DNA of 64,000 bases from Onchidella celtica (lineage: Eukaryota > Mollusca > Gastropoda > Systellommatophora > Onchidiidae). The position numbers and the translations under genes were made by a program. The stretch spans positions 16,190,802 through 16,254,801 of the forward strand of contig OZ007576.1 of the NCBI GenBank assembly GCA_963931925.1, read 5' to 3'. A model generated the notes under the pieces. That model was given only the letters and a program-made list of their open reading frames with translations. It was not told the origin of the DNA and did no database searches. This document shows positions 52,601-61,400 of the stretch, one piece after another; within the stretch, counting starts at the first letter, position 1, and every line of letters begins with the position of its first letter.

Positions 52601-55600
52601 ATATTAATCACTGCCCTTTCTTTGAAGTAGAAAAAGTTGTAGAAAAACAGCCAGTGGAGCTCTTCCTGCTTACAGCATTAATGTTAGAGAATGGAAGTAT
52701 GAATGAGATTATGATGAACCACTGCTGCTGGAGTCATGACCTTCAGCCATCTTCAGGATCTCTTCTATTATTTCCTTCCTATGCTCAAGTAAAGATTATC
52801 CCAACAAAGACAGCCAAAGTTCAAATGTACACAGTTACAGCACAAGAAAAGACTAATTTAACACTCTAGAACTCTGGTAATTTCAGCTTTTTCCATAACA
52901 CTTACTCATAAATCAAGCCAAAGATGCACAATATCTTAACAAAGAACTATACATTTTTCTACTCCATGCTGCATTTTGGATTTAACAAATGTTTCCAAAT
53001 CTAAATCTTGCAATAAACATAAAACAAAATATAAAGATCATAATTTTGTGCCCATTGCAATGGCCTTGGGCAATGTACACAATACTTACAGAAGTAAGTG
53101 CTTTAGCCATGTATGAAAAAAAAAAAAACTAACATATTTTAAGTTTCTTCCAGTGTTGATGTGTTCACACACTGAACTGGGTTCAGAAATCTTTTTCTTC
53201 GCTTCCCATATTGTAAACAAGACAAATGAAAGTATTCTTAAGTTCTTATTAAATCCCCACTATTAGGAGCAAATCCTATTTCCATAACGAGTGTCATAGA
53301 ACAGTTGCATAGTATACTGTCTAAATATCCTTTCTTTCACATGATCATTTTTGTCTAGTATAACATTGGTAACTTTTGAGCAAATCATATACATACCACG
53401 TGATGAAGAAAGGAGAAATTTGCCTTACCTATCCTACACTGTTCATTTCACATTATGAAATGATAAGGTTATGACAATACTATCTTTCTTTGCCTCTCAT
53501 TTTCACTGTATGTCACTTGCTGGTCCGTATACTATAAAATGAAACTAAAAGACAATTTTGTCTTGGATGACCCAGTAGGCATTTAAAAAAGGGAAAAGAA
53601 AAAATCCAATTGGATTATTTCAAATAAATAGCTTTGAATTCTTAATAAATCAAAATTTACCTTTCGGTGCAAAAAAAAAAAAAAAAAATTTTACAAGGTA
53701 AAGAAATACCCAAGATCTACCAAGATACTAAGAGTCAATTTTTTTTAAAAAACACCCAAAGAGAAACCGCTTGATATGGAATGACAGAATATGTAAATAT
53801 ACACCAAAAGCAGCCATGATGACTGACAATCACTCAAGCAGCGGAGGAGCGAAGGTAAAACATCAATAACAACACAAAAAAGAACATTTAAAAAAATGAG
53901 TAAATGGCATGAAACTATGGTCAGGAATTCTAGAGTGAAGACATCAAACAGCCACTGTAGCAACCAATTAATGAATGGACTAGTTTGAAAAGGAGGTCCA
54001 ACTCTTGCAAACTGTTACCGTAATTAGACAGATCTGTTGTTGTTTTTTTACTTTTACTATCTAGCGGCCATCCGAGCTTGAGCCCTTTGGCTGGTTTATT
54101 TAGATCTCAAAAACACAATAAATATATTATGTTTTTGCATTCTGGCTCTCTGCTCAATGTAAGGGCTTCATGAACCAGATGATATCCAGTGACAGCACTG
54201 CTATCTTCGATTATCATGATGTAATTGATTACATTTGCAGAGCAACTCTTTAAACTTGGTGAGAAACACCAGGTTTTGGAGCATTCAAAAATTGGGAAAG
54301 AGAGGAACTGTATTTCCAAATCTCTCAGAATAATTTTTAAAAAATTTTTAAAAATTCTACGCATAGAATTTCAAGTCCCTGATAACATGCCTCATATACA
54401 ATCTTCATGTCTGAGACCTCTGCCTTAGCTACATACACAGCTGTGTATTTCATTTCCTATTACCAGAAAAACGCTACTTTTTTTTTGTGTGTTGGACCAC
54501 CTTTAGTATTACTGATTATTTGCTGCTGAGGTCAGAGGTGAGGTACGGGGCCACTAAAGCAATGACTGACTGTGACTAAAGCAAGGCAGGGCCACAGGTG
54601 CCTAATGACGAGTATGCCTGATGACGATGCAATGATGCTTGCAACAATGTATCACGCATGAAAACTGATACATCAATCAGTAAATTTTATATCTTAGAAG
54701 TAAACTCATGAACACACTGATAAATAAACAATTAACATAATTATAAGTTGAAACAAAAACAAATGAGAAAAAAGGATTTCCCATAAAAACCTTCAAAATC
54801 TCCTGATATTTTATGCGGTGCTTCGTTTGAAAAAACATAAACAAGTGCTTCAAACAACTGTGTGTAGTAGTGGAGAATTCAGGGAAATCGTACGCTGAAA
54901 AGTTAACAGTTTAGCACCCACTGAATATAATATCTGGACTTCCTATGAACTGATTCTTTCCTATCTAGCTGTGTAAAAAATCGCATGTCCTTATAGAAAT
55001 TATTCAAAATGGGATCTGGAAACTAAAAAATGCATGTGCATGGCAGAGATATAAAAAATATCTTTTAATTGTGATTTTATGCATTTGTAAAAAAAAAATT
55101 TAAAAATCTGAATTTATATTGTATCAAAGCACAGTGATGTGGAAATGATGCTCAACTAGAATAACTACCGAGCAGATGTGGATTTTAAGGATCAGGCTAT
55201 GTGATACAGGTCATTTTAATTATGAACATGATCAACAAGTTAATCATATGACCATGAAGTAATTAAATGCACTTCCACATCCAGGAGAGAATATGCGTGG
55301 CTAGGCAAGCTACAACACACTATGAGAGAAAGGAAGCTTTGCCTGAGAAATCTGTCTGTGAATGGATGGGCGGAAAATGATGAAAGGCCAAGAGAGATTA
55401 AGTCCACACACAGTGGGTGAGAAAAGTCAATACTTATGAATCTGAGAAAACAACTACTTGGTGAAGGTGAATATATGAATATAATGAAGAGCAAAGTCTG
55501 ACTGAGGGAGGAGTCATTAATCTGTTTTCTAGATATCTTTTGCTGAGTTAGATAGATATCTTCTCAAAACAAGAAAAGAATAAACATAAATCAACTTGAA

Positions 55601-58481
55601 CTTGGCAGGTACATGATAGAAACCGAGAAGTAGTAGGTAAATACTGAGATACTACAGGGTTTCCAGCTTGTACCATCAGCCAGTGTAGTCAGGTATAATA
55701 CGGTCATTTCATTTACAAAAATATAATTATGGTGACACGAATGGCATAATTTTTAACAGACTGTCTCTGTACATTTATATTCTTTCAATATCTTTTAAAA
55801 AAACAACAAACTTCTTCCAGGATGAGATTAAAATAATGAACCTGTTTACTAAATTTTCTTTTCATATTTGAAGATTTTTAACTTTCTCCACATGGAAATC
55901 TCCTGCATCTTCTCTCTAAAGACACTTGTATTGGCATGGTCAATATTTTAAGCAGCATCCATAGTTTGAAAATCTTCAGGACAAACTGTTTCATAGGAGT
56001 CCTGCGCCATTTTGAGAATGTCTCTTCCAGGGCCTGTCTGGAAGTTTCCCAGGACTACACAATGTTAAATTCCATGACTAGGCTACTTAATTAGAAGAAA
56101 ATGAGATAAAAAAATTTTCCTTTCTTTATTTTTGTTCAGATTTTTTCTCCATTTTAAAATGTTTTTAAAACCTCATGAGAATTCCAGGTCTAATCCGCTA
56201 CTTCCAGGGTTTTTTTTTTTTGTTTTTGATTTTGTAGTTCTGAATTCTGGGGCTTTTCCAGGGATCCCTAGAATTCCAGGGCTGCGTTGGAATCCTGGTT
56301 TCAGCTATGGTCTATGTGGAAAGTGTGAATTAAGTATGAGACCTGTATCTAAAACAGAAAGGCAAAATCATAGAACTTTGTCTTGTGTGAAGACCACTCT
56401 GAACTACTGGTACCAGGAGATAGTTTAAGAAACATACATGGGAGATATATTTAGTCTTCTATGCTACATCACATGTAGGATGTATATGAAGAACATGTTC
56501 AAACATTCTGAAACAGCAACAAGAATGAAGAACGGACAAAAGTATGTTATATGACAAAAATGTGTGCCCACTAGCAGTGTGCGTGGCTATGGCGAAAGAC
56601 AATGAAAAAAAAAAAAAAAAGGAAGACCAACATACCAGATTGGCTCTATCTGAGGCCAATTCCTCTGCTTTGGCTTTGCTGGCTGTCAACTGTCTCTGCA
56701 AGTCTTTATGGAAAATAAAATACATTACAGCAAAATGGAATAAAAATTATCACATTATCATTGCATGTTATCTCCTCATACCTTTAACCCTAAATTGCAA
56801 TTGGTTGGGGGATGTTATGATGAAAAGAGTGAGTGTCTGGAGTCTGTCAGACCCTGGGTGTAAAACAGGGTTAAAACTTACACGAAAGCTACTCTCTGAC
56901 CAGGATATAGAAAAAATGCCACAAAATAACATTCTACAGTGGGACTTTTTGAAAAAAAAAAATAATGAGCAAAAATGACCTTACAAAAACAACAAAAAAA
57001 ACTACTTTCATCAGATCAATAATGAGAAGTTTATTAAACAGCACAACAACAATATTGTTTGCGACTGGAATGCTAAAAAAAAATTCTACCCAGAGGACAC
57101 TGTGATAATTTCTTCACGGTATCAATAAAAATGAGAGAATGTATCTTTACCTGCTGAATTGGAATTTGCATTGCGTAACTCATCCATGACACTTTTGTGC
57201 TCATCTTCCACTTGCTTAAGCGTGTTGCTAAGTTCTGAAATACATCAAAGGCAAAATACTGTGTCTTGAATGAAACTGCTCATCGGTGCAGAATTAAAAA
57301 AAAAAAAAATTTTTAATGATGAATATTTCGAGACTGCAAAGAAACTTAATTCATTGGATCTAATTTTATTTACCACAAGTATTCTTCTCCTTCTTCTTGA
57401 AGTGCCGGATCTGGAACAGATATCAATGATCATGGTTCGCCACTCATTCCTCTGCTCGGATGCTCTCAAAAAGCCCATATTGTCCTGGTTTTTCCCTGTC
57501 GCCCATCTGTTCAAACTCTCTAGATATGTTATTCCTTGTCTACCTCTTTTTTTTTTTTTGCCCTCTATTTTTCCAGTTAGAGCAAGGTGGTCAAGGCCAC
57601 AAATATATTCCTGTTAAATGGAATCGAAGACCCCAAGATTTTCTTTTTTCTATTGTACAGCTCTAAAAAGTTGATCTTCATGTCAGAAAAAAAAGTCCAA
57701 AACCAACAACACACCGGAACTTTCAAATTCAATAACTTGTGCTTCATTTTGTTGTTAAAATTGAAATTTATGTCTAAAAACAACAAGACACTGAAACTTT
57801 CAAACTGAGTGACTGGTATTTTATTTTGTTATTAAACTTCTGACAAAAATATTCACTCATCCTACTCCCCTCCCCTTCTTCCTAATATAAATCACCATCA
57901 TTGGTCATGGAACAGTTTTGATAAATGTGTGTAATTAACTCATTCAAAGTCAAGGTGGTGACAGCGAGTGCTGAGATTATGCACTTTTTTGGTTTTTGTT
58001 GTTATGTTTAGGTCTTTATTTTAGGAGATTTGCTGCCATTGGTATTTACACCTCACTTTCCTTGTCTCTATTTTTCCTGTTCTTGTTTCTGCATGTTTTT
58101 GTGGCAGGGATTAGCTTTTTTGAATTTTGCATGGGCAGCGGCCTTGTTTGGTCTGCTCTTCTCAACTTTCAACTGCCAAAGTAACTTCAACATGCGCAAC
58201 TTGCATACGGGCCGTCTAAGTTTTTCGTCCTTATCCAAGAAGACTGGGTGCTCGTTCCTACCTTCCATAGAGTCAGGGACATGAATTTTCTCCCCTGACA
58301 AAGAAAAATTTCAACATGCCTATACCAACCGGGGATCGAATCCAGTATCTTCAGCATGAGAGGCCAGCACCTAGACCATCTGGTCCTCCTCACTGCGGTT
58401 TTTATTGTTTAATTCAAACCTACCTTTAATGGTCTCCTCCTGTTTCTTCCTCTTATCATTGCTGGCTATCAGTTCTTCTCT
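31637..58481 (-). CDS. CLIP1: CLIP1 (CLIP-170) microtubule plus-end tracking protein, 3' part
   Basis: Gene-level entry for 16 exons, in transcript order: 58481-58424, 57234-57151, 56703-56636, 51909-51821, 46227-46062, 45390-45175, 44253-44050, 43387-43250, 42661-42573, 42032-41912, 41501-41449, 35721-35679, 34670-34496, 33737-33563, 32968-32799, 31683-31637. Their 1,896 bases keep one frame throughout, giving 631 residues and a stop. CLIP-170 binds growing microtubule ends with N-terminal CAP-Gly domains, dimerises by a long coiled coil, and uses C-terminal zinc knuckles to recruit dynactin p150Glued and to fold back on its own head. Seen here: heptad-rich coiled coil, the conserved block [18 protein letters not shown], knuckle 1 ([17 protein letters not shown]), knuckle 2 ([15 protein letters not shown]) and tail DEQTF. 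CLIP2 lacks these knuckles, so CLIP1 is the right paralogue. CAP-Gly exons lie beyond 64 kb. Additional small exons in the 4.7-5.7 kb introns cannot be excluded. Confidence 0.95.
32799..32968 (-). CDS. CLIP1: CLIP1 exon: first zinc knuckle and half of the second
   Basis: 170 bases between acceptor GTTGTAG and donor GAAG|GTGAGT. Encodes [17 protein letters not shown] (knuckle 1, CCHC) and stops in the middle of knuckle 2 after PYCDICE, phase 1. This phase is what both candidate last exons must match. Confidence 0.95.
33563..33737 (-). CDS. CLIP1: CLIP1 exon: end of coiled coil
   Basis: 175 bases between CACTAG and GGA|GTAAGT. Encodes [18 protein letters not shown], the most conserved coiled-coil segment before the knuckles. 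Confidence 0.93.
34129..34410 (+). mobile_element. tRNA-derived SINE, copy B, in a CLIP1 intron
   Basis: Same modules as 202-465, ending in an A-rich tail (A runs at about 34388-34410). Antisense to CLIP1; its tail ends 86 bases from the donor of the exon at 34496. Confidence 0.75.
34496..34670 (-). CDS. CLIP1: CLIP1 coiled-coil exon
   Basis: 175 bases, acceptor GCCATAG, donor CCA|GTAAGC. Heptad-rich ([23 protein letters not shown]) with an Ala-rich end. Confidence 0.92.
35679..35721 (-). CDS. CLIP1: CLIP1 short exon
   Basis: 43 bases, acceptor TGTTTCAG, donor AAG|GTAAAC; encodes [14 protein letters not shown] in the shared frame. Confidence 0.85.
37427..38219. mobile_element. hAT-type non-autonomous transposon
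   Basis: Starts CAGGGGTGGCCAAACT and ends with AGTTTGGCCACCCCTG, with an identical eight-base duplication CTATATAT at 37419-37426 and 38220-38227. TIR and duplication length are diagnostic for hAT. It lies in a CLIP1 intron, has no transposase and carries a nested repeat at 37889-38170. Confidence 0.88.
37889..38170. mobile_element. Nested inverted-repeat element in the hAT insertion
   Basis: Begins CAGGATTCCTGC and ends GCACAGGAACCCTG, with internal repeats of the phrase TTCCAGGGGTTTTCCAGGGG. A second copy is at about 55994-56298. No clear target duplication. Confidence 0.55.
39899..40144. mobile_element. Small inverted-repeat element
   Basis: TTAGCCCTTAGACTGG at the left end and CCGGTCTAAGGGCTAA at the right, 246 bases apart, one mismatch. 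The interior repeats the phrase CTCACAACTATAGT / CTCGCAACTATAGT. No target duplication resolved. Confidence 0.6.
41449..41501 (-). CDS. CLIP1: CLIP1 coiled-coil exon
   Basis: 53 bases, acceptor CCATTGTAG, donor [26 protein letters not shown]. Confidence 0.9.
41912..42032 (-). CDS. CLIP1: CLIP1 coiled-coil exon
   Basis: 121 bases, donor CTG|GTGAGT. Only the acceptor TATATGAAG|G keeps phase, though its pyrimidine tract is weak. Encodes [18 protein letters not shown] and following heptads. Confidence 0.85.
42573..42661 (-). CDS. CLIP1: CLIP1 coiled-coil exon
   Basis: 89 bases, acceptor TTTTTTCAG, donor GCT|GTAAGT; starts [16 protein letters not shown]. Confidence 0.92.
43250..43387 (-). CDS. 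CLIP1: CLIP1 coiled-coil exon
   Basis: 138 bases, acceptor GGCACCAG, donor GAG|GTGAGG; includes [18 protein letters not shown]. Confidence 0.92.
43752..43771. repeat. TA microsatellite
   Basis: About ten TA units in a CLIP1 intron. Confidence 0.85.
44050..44253 (-). CDS. CLIP1: CLIP1 coiled-coil exon
   Basis: 204 bases, acceptor TTTCCGTAG, donor GAG|GTGAGC; includes [20 protein letters not shown]. Confidence 0.92.
44846..45083. mobile_element. Small inverted-repeat element, copy 3
   Basis: Ends TCTCAAATACTGGCATATC and GATACACCAGTACGTGAGA; internal GGTGAGATCTATATTCTCAC as in copies 1 and 2. Lies in a CLIP1 intron. Confidence 0.6.
45175..45390 (-). CDS. CLIP1: CLIP1 coiled-coil exon
   Basis: 216 bases (72 codons), acceptor TCTTTTCCAG, donor CAG|GTATGC; includes [20 protein letters not shown]. 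Confidence 0.93.
46062..46227 (-). CDS. CLIP1: CLIP1 coiled-coil exon
   Basis: 166 bases, acceptor TTTTCTCTAG, donor TTG|GTAAGT; includes [16 protein letters not shown]. Confidence 0.93.
46228..51820 (-). other. CLIP1: CLIP1 intron of 5.6 kb
   Basis: No exon recognised; phases of the flanking exons agree, so none is required. Holds a dispersed repeat fragment and open frames on both strands near 47.2-48.5 kb without any domain. Confidence 0.6.
49767..49850 (+). repeat. Dispersed repeat fragment
   Basis: GAGTTTGAGTTTGGGTTTTA followed by ACCTGTTAGCACAATAACAA, related to 28207-28270. Repeats opening like this are common in several marine invertebrates, molluscs among them. Confidence 0.45.
51821..51909 (-). 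CDS. CLIP1: CLIP1 coiled-coil exon
   Basis: 89 bases, acceptor TGATAACAG, donor TAG|GTTAGT; includes [18 protein letters not shown]. Confidence 0.9.
51910..56635 (-). other. CLIP1: CLIP1 intron of 4.7 kb
   Basis: No exon recognised. Contains the second copy of the CAGGATTCC-ended repeat (55994-56298). Confidence 0.6.
55994..56298. mobile_element. Inverted-repeat element, second copy
   Basis: Begins TAGGAGTCCTGCGCC and ends GCGTTGGAATCCTGG, with the phrases AATGTTAAATTCCA, CTTCCAGGG and GAATTCCAGGGCT shared with 37889-38170. GTTTCA flanks both sides, a possible partial target duplication. Confidence 0.5.
56636..56703 (-). CDS. CLIP1: CLIP1 coiled-coil exon
   Basis: 68 bases, acceptor CCATAAAG, donor [29 protein letters not shown]. 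Confidence 0.9.
57151..57234 (-). CDS. CLIP1: CLIP1 coiled-coil exon
   Basis: 84 bases, acceptor GTATTTCAG, donor [28 protein letters not shown]. Confidence 0.93.
58118..58391 (-). mobile_element. tRNA-derived SINE, copy C, in a CLIP1 intron
   Basis: Reverse-complement match to copies A and B in module order, with a B-box-like GGATCGAATCC. In the sense orientation of CLIP1; its head begins 32 bases from the donor of the exon at 58424. Confidence 0.75.
58424..58481 (-). CDS. CLIP1: CLIP1 coiled-coil exon (most 5' exon found)
   Basis: 58 bases, acceptor TTATTCACACAG, donor [28 protein letters not shown]. Starts in phase 0. Confidence 0.9.
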
Positions 58482-61400
58482 CTGTGTGAATAACAAATGA
58501 CAATATACAATGCAAAATAAATCTGAATGAATGATGTTTCTTCTGGTGCACAACATTAACATGGCTATATTTAATAAGTGCATTTGTATTGTAATGAGTT
58601 ACTGTGGTAAGAATGAATAATTTATAATCTTACAAGGATATGAAGGAAACTCCATGTTACCTGTAATAAACATATGATATCATACCTTACTGAATCCCCA
58701 AAGTTAATGTTAAAATCAAATAGGAGATGCATGCTTCGGCTAAATATACACATAAACATTGTGTTAGCAAGTTCTATTTCTGATTCTTGATAGAAAAGCA
58801 AGAAGCACATATGTTAAGTCTTACAGCAGATAATTATTTCAGACTTTCCTTTCATCAACAGATGTTGTGACATTTCTGGAATATATGACAAAGTCAGAGC
58901 ATTTTCCACGAAGAGAGCAAGAAAAGAAGTTCTGATACTCATGCAGTTTGCACCAATATGTAAACAAAAGTGTATTCACATTGGACAGACTTTGGCTGGG
59001 CCTATAAACAAACTACACTTCCCAATCATTATTCAAATATTTAAAAAGTTATGGAAGTTCAATTGCCCATATCCAGTTCTTGTAAACCTATCTTTTACAA
59101 TGGACTGCCATTATCCAAGCTTCAGGCTCTGCAAATGTGGCTGAGAATTGATGATTAAAAGTGATGCTATCTCACAGCAATCAGCCTTACTGCCACTCAA
59201 AAAAAAAAAAAAATTTTCACTGGATTTAGACTCCTTGTTCTTTCCAAATATTTTATATATGCCATGAATATTTCATTTTTGGGTTTGTGCATTTTCTGAA
59301 ACATCTATGGACACTCTACTGAAATGAGAAATAACTGATATTAATTCCCTTCATTTTTTCATGATACTTCTTTAATGCTTCTTTTAATGATCCAAGTTTT
59401 CAAATTTTTAACAATTACTGACAGCAAGAGGTATGGACATTATTTGACAGGAAGGAATATTCACTTCTTGACATAATGAGTTTGATGAATTATGAAACTT
59501 CTTCTCCGTTCAATGTAATGAGCTGGCCAGTCATTCAAAATTAAAATAAAGAAATATTTCCAAATAGATTGAATCTGAAATTTCATCCTTTAAATGAAAT
59601 ATAATTACAGTCTTAGTAAATCGTTCACTGACTTATTTGAAACTGCAGGTTGATAGAACTGATAGGATAAGCAGAGGTCAGGTGCCCAAAATAGAAATGC
59701 CCCACTCCATTATCTGCTTAGTAAGAAAAAAGTACTGCCTCCATTAAGCAAGTGGCACACTAGTTTTTCATCTTTCATAGTTCATCATTCACCACTCAAC
59801 CTTTACAACGTGAGCTCTGTCAGGTGGCAGTACATGGTCATGCTGGTTGTTCATGGTTGAATGATAAACTATAGGCCCACTGCGAATGACGTCACAGTGT
59901 TTTTGTTTTGTTCTTCCGACACCCAAGATGGCCGGTAGATCAGCTAATGAGTGTAACTTTGAGACATGTCTAAGTGGTTAAAATACCTGCTGGTTGCACT
60001 GCAGTTGACTGTTATGATAGGGGTGGAAAGGATGGATGGTCAGATTTCCCACCATCCGTGTAAACACGGGAAAGGAAGTGAAAGAATTGGCCAAATGACT
60101 CCCATGTGCAAGTACACACGTGCCATTGTTTACTGTAGTGAACTACTTTTAGCTCGCCGCCGGTTGGTTCGCGACGCCTCAAGTGCTCGCAGTGCAAATC
60201 AACTAACGAATCAAAAATCAATGCTACAATCGCCATGGTGATGCGTCGGTCCTTACATCAAAGATGGCCGATATGCGCAATGGGCCTATATGAACAATGG
60301 GTGTGACTTGTGCTGCTACCTGACAAGAGCTCATTGTTTCAAGGTTGAATGGTAAATGATGAACCATTGAATGATGAATGACCCCTATGGTGCCAGGCTT
60401 AAGTATACTTGAGCTATAGGAAGACAGGAACGATGATGATGGTCGCAACAGAAGATAAAATCTCTCCAGTCATCAAAATAAAACCAGGTAAGACTTTAAC
60501 ATGTTCACCTGAATTCCCAAATATTTCATTTAATGTGAGACTGGAATATCAAAGACAATAATGGACTTACTGAATTGCCATAAATTTGTGCGGTTAAGGA
60601 AATTATTCTTCGTGACTTACAAGTGGCTAGTGGTGCAAAACTAACCCTAAAACCTCATTTTTTGTTCAAGTATGTCCCAAACTTTAAAATACAATTTTAT
60701 AAACAAAAAGATAATAAAGCGTAATACTAAAACTGGCCTTTACTTTGCCCTCATTCTGAAGTGTGTTACATTTCATATAATTTGTTCTCCTGTAATGCCA
60801 GTTAAAATTTAAAAAATAATCAAAGAGCAGGGTGATTCAAAGTAAAATATGTACTTATTGAGAATGAACCCATAACCGCTGTACCATCTTGAGTATTTGT
60901 GGAGAATTTGCTCAGCACACAGTAAAAAACACACTTACCCACTGGTAAGTCTGATTTCGAAAACATTAGTTAAGCATAAAAGTATATAGCTTGTTCCTTA
61001 CATGTGTAAAATATAAATGCAATCATAGGGGTTGAAGATGAAACTGGGAATTGGGAAAGAGAAGATTGAATTGGAACTAGGTAACCTCTTGCATTAAAAA
61101 CACGAAAAGCAACAAAATAAGCAGGCTTTGCTATTTTTCCAATGTGATATTTTTGTTTTGCAAACATCTCTCTTACACATTTTTCTCTAATAGCAAGGGA
61201 AAGACCACACATCCCTGTGTACGGTAAAATAATGTAAACCCAAGTGAAAATACAACGCAGTAAAAAGCAAAACAAACGTTAGGTAATAGCATAAATCTTT
61301 ACAAAGACCAAAATAAAAGGAAGCAATGACCAATCAGTGGCTTTTTTTTTTTTATCACTCCAACTACAATTGCACAGTAGCCATGGTTACAGTTTCAAAA

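Noticed and set aside
60012..60236. Frames inside the TTAA-flanked element, one with a vaguely THAP-like Cys/His/Phe-Pro pattern
   Set aside because: The zinc ligands do not fit THAP spacing, and the frames lie between arms of a non-autonomous element.
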